Source: Thermocrispum municipale DSM 44069
Lineage (GTDB): Bacteria > Actinomycetota > Actinomycetes > Mycobacteriales > Pseudonocardiaceae
NCBI RefSeq assembly: GCF_000427825.1
Contig: NZ_ATYT01000003.1
Location: forward strand, 360,487-424,486
DNA length: 64,000 nt
Direction: 5' to 3'
Every line of letters begins with the position of its first letter. The first letter of the stretch is position 1. Positions 46,139 through 54,938 of the stretch are shown here, piece by piece. Both the position numbers and the translations under genes were made by a program. The notes under the pieces were generated by a model. That model was given only the letters and a program-made list of their open reading frames with translations. It did not search any database and was not told the origin of the DNA.

Positions 46139-46486
46139 ATGGTGAGTGGCGGTAACGCTATTCGGGGGACGCGAATCGGGGGCGGCCCGAGCGGGGAATC
46201 CGAGCGTGGCGAACCGGTTCCGCGGATTCCGGTGTCGTATTGGTGTGCCAACAAGCACGAATCGCGGCCGTTCTTCGCCGTCGACGCGGAAATCCCGGAC
46301 GAGTGGGAATGCCCGAGCTGCGGACTGCCCGCGGGCCGGGACCAGAACAACCCGCCGAAGCCGAAGCGCACCGAGCCCTACAAGTCGCATTTCGCCTACG
46401 TCAAGGAACGCCGGACCGACGAGGACGGCGCGGCATTGCTCGCGGAGGCCCTCGAGCGGTTGCGCAAGCGTCGGGAAGGTGAGTGA
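46139..46486 (+). CDS. rbpA: RNA polymerase-binding protein RbpA
   Basis: An actinobacteria-specific activator that stabilises the sigma-A holoenzyme and open complex. It has 115 residues. A short N-terminal tail (NAIRGTRIG) is followed by a core with zinc ligands C36, H40, C58 and C61. A basic linker (PPKPKRTEP) and the sigma-interaction domain (YKSHFAYVKERRTDEDGAALLAEAL) complete it. The zinc form is like Streptomyces coelicolor RbpA rather than the zinc-less mycobacterial one. Start ATG 46139 or GTG 46142. The stop overlaps the next gene as GTGA. RbpA is known to affect basal rifampicin tolerance. Confidence 0.95.
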   Translation: MVSGGNAIRGTRIGGGPSGESERGEPVPRIPVSYWCANKHESRPFFAVDAEIPDEWECPSCGLPAGRDQNNPPKPKRTEPYKSHFAYVKERRTDEDGAALLAEALERLRKRREGE

Positions 46487-47187
46487 TCAGACCGGATTCG
46501 GTCGCGGATCCGCTCGGGTACCCGGGCAGGTCCCCGGCCGGGTCCGGTTTGCTCGTTGCGGGGCGGTTCGAACCGGTCGCCGACCGGCAGCAGCTGGCTG
46601 ATGCACTAGCGGCGGCCGGGGTGTCGCCGATGACGTCGCGGCAGCCGGTGCTTGCCGTTGGGGCGAACGGCTCGCCGGAGCGGCTGGCGGCGAAACTCGG
46701 CCCGTCGGCGATCGTCCCCATGACCAGCGCGATCGTCACCGATGTGGCGGTCGGCGTCTCGGCGCACGTGAGCCCGGGCCGGTACGTGCCGGCTGCTCCG
46801 ATCAGTGCGCCGGGGGAGCAGCACCGGCTGGTCATGATCTGGCTCGACGCCGCCCAGCTCGCGGCGGTGGACCGGACCGAACCCAACTATCGTCGAGTTC
46901 CGCTGGCTGCGCCGGTCACGGTGCCGCTCGTGGGCGGGACGGTCGACTGCCACGTGTATGCCAGTCGCTGGGGCTGCCTGCTCGACGACGGGGAGCCGCG
47001 TCGGCTGGGCGATCAACGACGACTGGTGAGCGATCTGCTGGCCAGGTCGGCTGAACTTCGTGCCCTCTTCGGCAGGACACCCGAAGAATTCGTGCACGCC
47101 GCGGGCGATCCGGTCCGGCGGGAGCGGGCACGAGAAATCATGGTCGCGGCAGGCTGGGTGCGCCCACAGCCGGAGTTCGACAGCTAG
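46483..47187 (+). CDS. Conserved-looking hypothetical protein coupled to rbpA
   Basis: A 234-residue soluble protein with no signal peptide. I do not firmly recognise the family. The pieces VLAVGANGSPERLAAKLG and TEPNYRRVPLAAPV faintly recall the gamma-glutamylcyclotransferase/AIG2 fold (YGxN loop, and an acidic residue followed by Y-x-R), and the all-beta middle with DCHVYASRWGCLLDDGEP would fit. The C-terminal third is helical. The GTG at 46483 overlaps the rbpA stop by 4 bases, so both are made together. No function is assigned. Confidence 0.72.
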   Translation: MIRPDSVADPLGYPGRSPAGSGLLVAGRFEPVADRQQLADALAAAGVSPMTSRQPVLAVGANGSPERLAAKLGPSAIVPMTSAIVTDVAVGVSAHVSPGRYVPAAPISAPGEQHRLVMIWLDAAQLAAVDRTEPNYRRVPLAAPVTVPLVGGTVDCHVYASRWGCLLDDGEPRRLGDQRRLVSDLLARSAELRALFGRTPEEFVHAAGDPVRRERAREIMVAAGWVRPQPEFDS

Positions 47188-47212
47188 CAACGGAGATCAG
47201 CGCGGCAGGGGT

Positions 47213-47261
47213 GTACGCCGACGCCGGGAGCATGGGCTGGCCGGGGGCGTCAGCGCCGTAC
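47213..47261. terminator. Possible bidirectional hairpin between convergent genes
   Basis: The left arm GTACGCC-GACGCC (47213-47225) pairs with the right arm GGCGTC-A-GCGCCGTAC (47246-47261) with a small bulge. It lies between the rbpA-coupled gene and the kinase and overlaps the kinase stop codon. Confidence 0.35.
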
Positions 47262-48449
47262 CGGGTAGTGCGCGCGCACTTCGAATCCACCGTCGTCCGT
47301 CGAACGGGCGTGGAAGGTGCCGTCCAACAGCATCGCTCGCTCGGCCAGCCCCGCCAGTCCGTGCCCGCCGGACGGCAGTTCGGTGGTCCTGCGCGGGCGC
47401 TGCCGCGGTTTGTCGTTGCGCACCTCGACTCGCAGCTCCTCCTGCGCGCAGTGCACATGGATGGTCGCCGTGGAGCCGGGGGCGTGCTTGTGCACGTTGG
47501 TCAGCGCTTCCTGCACCGTGCGGTAGGCCGCGGACGACACCTGGGCAGGGATGTCCGCAGGCAGCTGCTCGACCTTCAGCCGTACCGGCACCTCGACGTT
47601 ACGGATGAGCGTGCCCAGGTCGTTCAGGCCCGGTGACGGCAGGTCGTCGTCCGTACCGGTACGCAGGACCCCGAGCAGTGAACGAAGCTCTTCCAAGGTG
47701 CGGCAGCTCAGCGTGCGGATCGACTCGGCTGCTTGCCTCATCGCCTCCGGGGAGTTGGCGCATTCCAGGGCGTTGGCCTGCATCGCGATCAGTGTGACCT
47801 CATGGGAGACGACGTCGTGCATCTCGCGCGCGATCTTGGCCCGTTCGTCGGCGCGCACCGCTCGCGCGTGGGCCTTCCGTTCCCGGATGCGGCTGTCCTC
47901 CAGCTCGCGGTACCGCTGTGCCAGGTCCTGCCGGGCGGCGATCAACAGGCCGATGGCCACCGGCATGGCGGACACGATGCCGCCGTAGATCATGTCGAGG
48001 ACGTACTGCTTCCAGGTCAGCAGCACCATCTCGGACAGCGGCCAGGTGACGAAGCGGCACAGGAACACCAAGCCGGCGCCCAGCCACATCTTCCAGGTCA
48101 TGCCCACCCGGTGCGCCAGGAAACCGACGGCGATCATCGCGGCGAGCTGGGACCAGCCGACGAAGAATCCGGGGACGGTGCCCAGCACGGTCAGCAGTGG
48201 GAAGCGGCGGCGGGCGAGCAGCGCGGCGCAGGCCAGCCAGGAGAACCAATGCGACTCCCAGCCGACAGGGACACTCGGCACGGTCAACCAGACGTCGAGG
48301 ATGGCGACGGCGATGGCGGTGACGTCGATCAGCAGGTGGCGCCCCGTGGGGCGCCGCAGCATCGCTGACAAGTCTGGCCACGTGAGGACCCGGGCGGGTC
48401 TTGCATTCCCGAACCGCAGGTGCGGTGTCGAGATGTCCTGGATGCTCAT
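47250..48449 (-). CDS. Orphan sensor histidine kinase (NarL/DesK type, HisKA_3)
   Basis: A 399-residue membrane kinase. Residues about 37-175 hold five or so membrane helices with almost no extracellular loop, suggesting an intramembrane or membrane-state signal. A coiled-coil linker (YRELEDSRIRERKAHARAV) precedes the dimerisation domain with phospho-acceptor His211 in REMHDVVSHEVTLIAMQ. The ATPase domain has the N-box TNVHKHAP and the G-box GGHGLAGLAERAMLL; the G1 aspartate region is weak (EVRNDKPRQRPRRTTE). No response regulator gene adjoins it. The start ATG 48449 has GGAGG upstream. Confidence 0.88.
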   Translation of the reverse strand: MSIQDISTPHLRFGNARPARVLTWPDLSAMLRRPTGRHLLIDVTAIAVAILDVWLTVPSVPVGWESHWFSWLACAALLARRRFPLLTVLGTVPGFFVGWSQLAAMIAVGFLAHRVGMTWKMWLGAGLVFLCRFVTWPLSEMVLLTWKQYVLDMIYGGIVSAMPVAIGLLIAARQDLAQRYRELEDSRIRERKAHARAVRADERAKIAREMHDVVSHEVTLIAMQANALECANSPEAMRQAAESIRTLSCRTLEELRSLLGVLRTGTDDDLPSPGLNDLGTLIRNVEVPVRLKVEQLPADIPAQVSSAAYRTVQEALTNVHKHAPGSTATIHVHCAQEELRVEVRNDKPRQRPRRTTELPSGGHGLAGLAERAMLLDGTFHARSTDDGGFEVRAHYPVRR

Positions 48450-48969
48450 GTGTCCCTGACCTCCAGTGGTCCGTGTCCGGCACAGTCACCGGTGGATCTG
48501 GCGGCTGTGTTGCCGCGGGCTGCGCTGGGTGCGGAGCACCGCTTTCACTTCAGGAAGAATGAAGATTCACTCGATCGGGACGCGTGCAGAGAAACTTTCT
48601 CGAGTTGTGTGCACGTGCAAAGTGATGTTTCCGGCATCGCGGGACGATGACGAACAAATCGACGGACTGTGATTGCCCGGAAGCGTGTTGTGCCGGTCGT
48701 GGATCGTCATCCCGCGGGCTGCGCCGGAACTGGTCTGTCGTCTCGGTGGCCGGCCGAGCGCACGTGACGCTCCGGCGGGACGACGTGCGGGTCCTGCCGC
48801 CGCGCGAAACTTACGCGAGCGAGGCGCTGCGTGCGCACTGACGCGTTACAGGCTGCGGGCGCACTGATGCGGGCGGGGGCTCTGCGCGCGCCTCAGGCGA
48901 GCGGGGGAGTGGCGCGAGTGACGAGCGAGCTCAGAGCGCAGCAGGGTGGCGTGCGATCCCAGCGCGAGC
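48450..48969. other. 520-base region without a convincing gene
   Basis: This lies between the kinase start and the pgl stop. Short open frames here lack ribosome-binding sites and protein-like composition. It contains the kinase promoter side (AT-richer around 48541-48620, with two TTCACT copies 21 bp apart at 48545 and 48566 flanking a CTTCA/TGAAG inverted repeat) and, nearer pgl, imperfect repeats (48828-48871) and two copies of CTCAGGCGAGC. It could hold a small RNA or the remains of a lost gene. Confidence 0.5.
48828..48871 (+). repeat. Imperfect 18-bp direct repeat pair
   Basis: TGCGTGCGCACTGACGCG (48828-48845) recurs as TGCGGGCGCACTGATGCG (48854-48871) with two mismatches, 26 bp apart. 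It is non-coding and of unknown role. Confidence 0.6.
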
Positions 48970-49746
48970 TCAGGCGAGCAGCGGGAACTCGGCGCGCGGA
49001 ATCCGGCTGGCCGCCGCGGTGTCGATCAGCCACCGCGTACGAACCTGCCCACTGACGCCGGCCACCGGAATCTGCACTTCGCCCGCACCCGACAACGCCA
49101 GTGCCACCGCGTCTGCCTTCGCCTCACCTGCGGTGATGACCCAGACCTCGGCCGCCCGCCGGATGGCAGGCAGCGTCAGCGAGATCCTCGTCGGCGGCGG
49201 CTTCGGGCAGTTCCGCACGGCGACCACGGTGCTGTTCACCGCGTACACCGCGGGCGACTCGGGGAAGATCGACGCCGTGTGGCCCTCGCCGCCCATCCCC
49301 AGCAGGAGCAGATCGAAAACCGGCACGCCGCGGTGGTGACTGCGCTGGGCGTGCTCGTCGAGCAGCTCGGCGTAGGCTGCCGCAGCCGCCTCGGGATCGT
49401 CACCGAACGGACCGTCCGACGGCGCCATCGCGTGCACGCGCTCGGGGTCGACCGGCACATGGTCCAGCAACGCCTGGCGCGCCTGCAGCTCGTTGCGCTC
49501 GGGGTCGTCGGCGGGCACGAACCGTTCGTCGCCCCAGTAGATGTCGACGTTGGCCCAGTCGACCGCGTCGCAGGCGGGGGAGCGGCGCAACTGCTCCAGC
49601 ATCGCGATCCCGACGCCGCCACCGGTCAACACCACCGACGCCGAGCCTTTCGCCGCTTGCACGTCGACCAGTTTGGTCACCAGCCGCGCCGCACTGGCGG
49701 CCGCGAGCGACTCGGCATTGCGATGCACCACGATCTGTCGGCTCAC
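48970..49746 (-). CDS. pgl: 6-phosphogluconolactonase
   Basis: Hydrolyses 6-phosphogluconolactone in the oxidative pentose phosphate pathway. The 258-residue DevB/SOL-type enzyme has LTGGGVGIAMLEQL, DIYWGDERFVP and GMGGEGHTASIFP. The GTG start at 49746 overlaps opcA by 4 bases. It is the last gene of the six-gene operon that begins with tkt. Confidence 0.96.
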   Translation of the reverse strand: MSRQIVVHRNAESLAAASAARLVTKLVDVQAAKGSASVVLTGGGVGIAMLEQLRRSPACDAVDWANVDIYWGDERFVPADDPERNELQARQALLDHVPVDPERVHAMAPSDGPFGDDPEAAAAAYAELLDEHAQRSHHRGVPVFDLLLLGMGGEGHTASIFPESPAVYAVNSTVVAVRNCPKPPPTRISLTLPAIRRAAEVWVITAGEAKADAVALALSGAGEVQIPVAGVSGQVRTRWLIDTAAASRIPRAEFPLLA

Positions 49747-50684
49747 GCAGCCCCTGCCTTCCTCCTGGCCTTCAGCAGCCGCAAGCCGGCGAGCGCACGA
49801 GCGTAGATCTCGTCGGGATCCAACCGGTGCAGCTCCTCGGTCAACACGTCCGACACGCTGCGTCGCTGCAACGCGATCCGCCGCGTGGGCTGACCGGGCT
49901 GGGTCAACGTGCCGATGCGGCCGTCCGGCCGGTACAGCTCGATCGGGCCGGAGTCCCGCTCCAGCCGCACTCCCACGATGCCTTGCTCGCCTTCAGCGGC
50001 CTTGACCCGATCCACCGGTACGCGCAGATAGTCGGCCAGCCACCCGGCCAGCAGTTCGGTGGACGGCGAGTCCGCCTGACCGGTGACCGTCGCGCTGGTG
50101 ACCGGCTCGTACGGCGGCAGATCCAGTGCGGCCACCAACTGGGCACGCCACAGCGTCAACCTGGTCCACGCCAAGTCGGTGTCGCCTTCTGCGTAGTGCT
50201 CGGCCCGGGCCCGCAACGCCCGCACCGGTTGTTTCTCGGCGGCCGAGTCGGTGATGCGCCGCTGCGCAAGCGCGCCGAGGGGGTCGGCTGCCGGATTCCG
50301 TGGGCCGTGTCCCGGCCACCACGTCACGATCGGGGCGTCGGGCAGCAGCAGCGGCACCACAGCCGAATCGGCTTGGCGGGCCAGCGCTCCGTACAGCCGC
50401 AGGACGATCACCTCACCGGCACCGGCGTCGCCTCCGACCCGGATCTGCGCGTCGATCCGTGGGGCAGCCGAGCGCGAGCCGCGGGCGGCGACGATGATGC
50501 GGGCGGGATGCATGCGCGAGGCGTCGTTGGCGGCCTCGATCGCATCCTCCAGCTCCACGGAGTCGTCCGTGGCGATCACCAGCGTCAGCACCCGCCCGAG
50601 CGCGACCGCGCCGCCGCGCATCCGCAGGTCGACCAGCTTGGCGTTCAGTTGCGATGTCGTGGTGGACGGCAAGTCGATGATCAC
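49743..50684 (-). CDS. opcA: Glucose-6-phosphate dehydrogenase assembly/activator protein OpcA
   Basis: A 313-residue protein needed for full Zwf activity in cyanobacteria and actinobacteria; redox control of Zwf through OpcA is known in cyanobacteria. Conserved parts: LPSTTTSQLNAKL at the start, VIATDDSVELEDAIEAAN, PIVTWWPGHGPRNPAADPLGALAQRRITDS, and LAWTRLTLWRAQLVAALD. It lies between zwf and pgl with 4-base overlaps on both sides, which fits equimolar synthesis with Zwf. Confidence 0.95.
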   Translation of the reverse strand: MIIDLPSTTTSQLNAKLVDLRMRGGAVALGRVLTLVIATDDSVELEDAIEAANDASRMHPARIIVAARGSRSAAPRIDAQIRVGGDAGAGEVIVLRLYGALARQADSAVVPLLLPDAPIVTWWPGHGPRNPAADPLGALAQRRITDSAAEKQPVRALRARAEHYAEGDTDLAWTRLTLWRAQLVAALDLPPYEPVTSATVTGQADSPSTELLAGWLADYLRVPVDRVKAAEGEQGIVGVRLERDSGPIELYRPDGRIGTLTQPGQPTRRIALQRRSVSDVLTEELHRLDPDEIYARALAGLRLLKARRKAGAA

Positions 50685-52219
50685 GGCCGCCTCCAGTGAC
50701 GTCCGGAACGAGCCAGGATCGCGTCCGCGCTGGGCGGACCCCAGCTACCCGGCGCGTACGGCTCCGGCTTGCCCGAGCGGGCCCAGTGCTCCAGCACCGG
50801 GTCCAGGATCTGCCAGGACAGCTCGACTTCCTCGTTCGCCGGGAACAGGGACGGTTCGCCGAGCAGCACGTCGAGGATCAGCCGCTCGTAGGCCTCCGGC
50901 GAGGACTCGGTGAACGCGTGCCCGTAACCGAAGTCCATCGTCACGTCGCGGACTTCCATGGTCGACCCCGGCACCTTCGACCCGAAGCGCAGCGTGACGC
51001 CCTCGTCCGGCTGCACCCGGATGACCAGGGCGTTCTGGCCGAGCTCTTCGGTCGCGGTGTGATCGAACGGCAGGTGCGGCGCCCGTTTGAAGATCACCGC
51101 GATCTCGGTGACGCGCCGACCCAGCCGCTTGCCCGTGCGCAGGTAGAACGGCACCCCGGCCCACCGGCGGTTCTGCACCGCGAGCGTGACCGCCGCGTAG
51201 GTCTCGGTGGTCGAGTCCGGCGCGAAGCCTTCCTCCTCCAGCAGGCCGCGCACCTTGACACCGCCTTGCCAACCACCCGCGTACTGGCCGCGGGCCGTGG
51301 TCTGGTCGAACGGGCCGACCGCCTTGGTGGCGCGCAGCACCTTGACCTTCTCCGCGCGCAGCTGCGACGGCTCGAACGACAGCGGCTCCTCCATCGCGGT
51401 GAACGCCAGCAGCTGCAGCAGGTGGTTCTGGATCACGTCCCGGGCCGCGCCGATGCCGTCGTAGTAGCCCGCGCGCCCGGCCAGGCCGATGTCCTCGGCC
51501 ATGGTGATCTGCACGTGGTCGACGTAGTTGGCGTTCCAGATCGGTTCGAACAGCTGGTTGGCGAACCGCAACGCCAGGATGTTCTGCACCGTCTCCTTGC
51601 CGAGGTAGTGGTCGATGCGGAACACCGACTCCTCCTCGAACACGGCGTTGACCACCCGGTTCAGCTCCCTGGCGGAGGCCAGATCGTGCCCGAACGGCTT
51701 CTCGATGACCACGCGCCGCCACACATTCGGCGGCTGGTCCCCACCGGCCAGTCCGTGCTCGGCCAGCTGCTGGGTGACGGTCGGGAACGCCGCCGGCGGA
51801 ATCGACAGGTAGAACGCGTGATTGCCGCCGGTGCCGCGCTCCTCGTCCAGCGCGGCCACCGTCTTGGCCAGCCGCGCGAACGCCTCGTCGTCGTCGAAAC
51901 TGCCCGGCACGAACCGGAGCCCTTCGGCCAGCCGGGCCCACACCGACTCCTTGAACGGGGTGCGGGCGTGCTCCCGCACCGCGTCGTGCACCTGCTGACC
52001 GAAGTCCTGGTCCGCCCAGTCCCGGCGGGCGAAGCCGACCAACGAGAATCCGGGCGGCAGCAGACCGCGATTGGCCAGGTCGTAGACCGCGGGCATCAGT
52101 TTCTTGCGCGACAGGTCCCCGGTCACACCGAAGATCACCAGGCCGCACGGCCCGGCGATGCGCGGCAGCCGTTTGTCGCGCTCGTCGCGCAGCGGGTTGA
52201 CCCAGTTCTGCGGCTTCAC
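50681..52219 (-). CDS. zwf: Glucose-6-phosphate 1-dehydrogenase
   Basis: The first enzyme of the oxidative pentose phosphate pathway, producing NADPH. The 512 residues show the coenzyme fold VIFGVTGDLSRKKL, the substrate site RIDHYLGKETVQNIL, EKPFGHD and FYLRTGKRL. Start ATG 52219 overlaps the pgi stop. The end overlaps opcA. NADPH from here would feed the reductive biosyntheses encoded nearby and mycothiol recycling. Confidence 0.97.
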   Translation of the reverse strand: MKPQNWVNPLRDERDKRLPRIAGPCGLVIFGVTGDLSRKKLMPAVYDLANRGLLPPGFSLVGFARRDWADQDFGQQVHDAVREHARTPFKESVWARLAEGLRFVPGSFDDDEAFARLAKTVAALDEERGTGGNHAFYLSIPPAAFPTVTQQLAEHGLAGGDQPPNVWRRVVIEKPFGHDLASARELNRVVNAVFEEESVFRIDHYLGKETVQNILALRFANQLFEPIWNANYVDHVQITMAEDIGLAGRAGYYDGIGAARDVIQNHLLQLLAFTAMEEPLSFEPSQLRAEKVKVLRATKAVGPFDQTTARGQYAGGWQGGVKVRGLLEEEGFAPDSTTETYAAVTLAVQNRRWAGVPFYLRTGKRLGRRVTEIAVIFKRAPHLPFDHTATEELGQNALVIRVQPDEGVTLRFGSKVPGSTMEVRDVTMDFGYGHAFTESSPEAYERLILDVLLGEPSLFPANEEVELSWQILDPVLEHWARSGKPEPYAPGSWGPPSADAILARSGRHWRRP

Positions 52220-53817
52220 AGCGCCTGAACCGCCCGGACGAGGTCGGCGAGCCCGGCGGCTCGATCGGTCAGATGCAGGCGGAGGACGGGCCGGCCCAAC
52301 TCGCTGAGCACCTGCCCGTCACCGAGCGCCTGGGCCAGCTGCAGCTCGCCGAGCGAGTACGGCCGGTCGGGCACGTCGATGTCCTCCGGTGACGCGCCGG
52401 TGATCTGCAGGAACACACCGTTCGGGTGGCCACCCTTGTGGTACTGGCCGGTGCTGTGCAGGAAACGTGGGCCCCAGCCGAACGTGACCTGCTGACCGGT
52501 GCGCTTGGCCAGCTCGCTGCGCAGCAGGGACGCCGACGCGTCGTCCTCCCGGTCCAGGTACGCCTGCACCGCGACGTAGCCGCGCTCGGGGATCAGGTCG
52601 ACGAACTGGCGCAGCACCTCTTCCAGGCCACCGTCCACGCTCACGCCGGGGCCAGGATGGACCTCGACCGCTCCGTCGGTGAGCGCCGGGGTGGGTTGCT
52701 CGGTGCCGGGGGAGTCGAGCAGCCCGCGGGCGGCCTTCTTCGCCGCCTCCACGTCGGGCTGGTCGAACGGATTGATGCCCAGCAGGTTGCCGAGCAGCGC
52801 GGTGACGTACTCCCAGAACAGGAACTGCTCACCCAGCTGCAGATTCACCGTCACGGCCGCGGCATCGGTCGGCTCACCGATGGCGACCGTGGTGGCGTCG
52901 GCGCCCGCGTCGGCGAAGCCGTGCGACGCCGTCGACTCCACGATGACCGGCAGCACGCCGGTGCCGTCCTTCCCGGTCGACTCGGCGATGAGCTGCTCGA
53001 TCCAGTCACCGAGACCCTTGACGAACGTGTCGTGGTCGGCGATCACCAACTTCTCGGCACCCTGGTCGTGCGCGGCGCCGAGGGCGGCCGCCAACCGGAT
53101 CGCCGGATTCTGCGGGTCGTCACTGGCCAGCGTCTCCCGGATGACCGCCGCCTGGTCCAGCAGACGTGCGATGTCGGCACCGGCAAGCCCAGCAGGAACC
53201 AGACCGAACGCCGACAGCGCGGAGTACCGGCCGCCCACGTTCGGATCGGCCAGGAAGATCCGCCGGTAGTTCTCCTTCTCCGCCAGTTCCGCCAACGGCG
53301 ACCCCGGGTCGGTCACCACGATCATCCGGCTCGCCGGGTCGATGCCCGAGTCCTCGAACGCCTTGGCGAAGATGCGGCGCTGGCTGTCGGTCTCCACCGT
53401 GGTGCCGGACTTCGACGACACCACCAGCACCGTGCGCGCAAGATCGCCGGCCAGCGCATCGGCGACCTGACCGGGGTCGGTGGTGTCCAGGATGGTCAGC
53501 GAGACACCTTCGGTCCGGCTGATCACCTCCGGAGCGAGCGACGAGCCGCCCATGCCGGCCAGCACGACGCGCTCGATCCCTTCACCGGCCAGCTCGGAGC
53601 GCAGCGTCGCCACGTCACCGATGAGGTCACGCGAGGTCGCGTGCAGCTTGGTCCAGCCGAGCCGGATCGCCGCCTCGGACTCCGCCTTCGGGCCCCACAG
53701 CGTGGGATCCTGCTGGCTGATCCGGGACGCGGCCCGCTGTTCGACCAGCCGCTGAACATGGCCTTCGGCAGCCGCCGCGAGATCGGCGGCGATCGTCACG
53801 CTGTCGGACACTCTCAC
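52216..53817 (-). CDS. pgi: Glucose-6-phosphate isomerase
   Basis: Interconverts G6P and F6P. The 533-residue protein has two SIS domains: [14 protein letters not shown] and [15 protein letters not shown] in the first, [15 protein letters not shown] and [18 protein letters not shown] in the second. It is the actinobacterial variant seen inside tal-zwf clusters, more divergent than E. coli Pgi. GTG 53817 overlaps the tal stop as GTGA; GTG 53811 is two codons inside. The frame remains open into tal but that part is out-of-frame coding. Confidence 0.95.
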   Translation of the reverse strand: MRVSDSVTIAADLAAAAEGHVQRLVEQRAASRISQQDPTLWGPKAESEAAIRLGWTKLHATSRDLIGDVATLRSELAGEGIERVVLAGMGGSSLAPEVISRTEGVSLTILDTTDPGQVADALAGDLARTVLVVSSKSGTTVETDSQRRIFAKAFEDSGIDPASRMIVVTDPGSPLAELAEKENYRRIFLADPNVGGRYSALSAFGLVPAGLAGADIARLLDQAAVIRETLASDDPQNPAIRLAAALGAAHDQGAEKLVIADHDTFVKGLGDWIEQLIAESTGKDGTGVLPVIVESTASHGFADAGADATTVAIGEPTDAAAVTVNLQLGEQFLFWEYVTALLGNLLGINPFDQPDVEAAKKAARGLLDSPGTEQPTPALTDGAVEVHPGPGVSVDGGLEEVLRQFVDLIPERGYVAVQAYLDREDDASASLLRSELAKRTGQQVTFGWGPRFLHSTGQYHKGGHPNGVFLQITGASPEDIDVPDRPYSLGELQLAQALGDGQVLSELGRPVLRLHLTDRAAGLADLVRAVQAL

Positions 53818-54938
53818 CCCTCGCTGGCCGCAACGAGTTGGTTGTTCACCGTCTCGAGCAGCTCGGACCACGATTTGTCGAACTTGCTGACGCCTTCGTC
53901 CTCCAGCACCCGGAAGACGTCGTCGAGGTCGACCCCGACGTCGGCCAGCCGCTGGAACACCTCGTCCGGGTCGCTGTCGTCGGAAGCCTCGAGCTTGGCG
54001 TGATCGGCCGCCGCCAACAGCGTCTTCTCCGGCATGGTGTTGACCGTACCCGGATAGATCAACTCGTCGATGTACAGCGTGTCGGAGTAGTCCGGGTTCT
54101 TCGTGCCGGTGGAGGCCCACAACGGGCGCTGCGGCTTCGCACCCGCCTTCTCCAACGCCTGCCACCGTTCCCCGGCGAAGACCTCCTGGTAAGCCGCCCA
54201 CGCACGCCGGGCGTTGGCGACCGCTCCCTTGCCGAGCAGGGCCTTCGCCTCGTCGGTACCGATCTCCTCGAGCCGCTTGTCGATCTCGGTGTCCACCCGG
54301 GAGACGAAGAACGACGCCACCGAGTGGATCGTGCTCAGGTCGTGGCCGTTGGCCTTGGCCTGCTCCATCCCGGCGAAGAATGCTTCCATCACCTGGCGGT
54401 ACCGGTCGATGGAGAAGATCAGCGTGACGTTGACGCTGACGCCCTCGGCCAGCACCCGGGTGATCGCGGGCAGGCCCTCCTCGGTGGCGGGGATCTTCAC
54501 CAGCAGGTTGGGCCGGTCGATCGTCTTGGCCAGATCGAGCGCCTCGATCACCGTCTTCTCGGCGTCGCGCGCCATGCGCGGGTCCACCTCGATGGACACC
54601 CGGCCGTCGACGCCGTGGGTGGCCTCGAAGGTCTCTCGGAACACGTCGCAGGCGTTGCGCACGTCGGTGGTGGTGAGTTCCCGCACCGCCTGCTCCAGGT
54701 CGGCGCCGCGCTTGGCGAGCTCGCGGACCTGCTCGTTGTACGTCTCGCCGTTGGCCAACGCGTTGGCGAAGATGGTCGGGTTGGTGGTCACGCCGACGAC
54801 GTGCTGCTCGCTGATCAGCTCGGCCAGGTTGCCGGACGTGATGCGCTCGCGGGACAAATCGTCCAGCCAGATCGAGACCCCTGCGGCGGACAGGCCGGTC
54901 AGGCGAGTGGGGGAGGTCATGGTGGTGTTGCCCTTCAT
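53814..54938 (-). CDS. tal: Transaldolase
   Basis: Transfers dihydroxyacetone units between sugar phosphates. The 374-residue class II-type bacterial enzyme has [27 protein letters not shown], the Schiff-base Lys in [12 protein letters not shown], and [24 protein letters not shown] 54938 overlaps the tkt stop as ATGA, matching every other junction of this operon; ATG 54920 six codons later (MTSPTRL) resembles the usual N-terminus but lacks a ribosome-binding site. Confidence 0.96.
   Translation of the reverse strand: MKGNTTMTSPTRLTGLSAAGVSIWLDDLSRERITSGNLAELISEQHVVGVTTNPTIFANALANGETYNEQVRELAKRGADLEQAVRELTTTDVRNACDVFRETFEATHGVDGRVSIEVDPRMARDAEKTVIEALDLAKTIDRPNLLVKIPATEEGLPAITRVLAEGVSVNVTLIFSIDRYRQVMEAFFAGMEQAKANGHDLSTIHSVASFFVSRVDTEIDKRLEEIGTDEAKALLGKGAVANARRAWAAYQEVFAGERWQALEKAGAKPQRPLWASTGTKNPDYSDTLYIDELIYPGTVNTMPEKTLLAAADHAKLEASDDSDPDEVFQRLADVGVDLDDVFRVLEDEGVSKFDKSWSELLETVNNQLVAASEG

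Noticed and set aside
48647-48841. A 64-codon cysteine-containing frame in the long non-coding region
   Set aside because: It has no ribosome-binding site, no recognisable domain, and composition like other random frames nearby.
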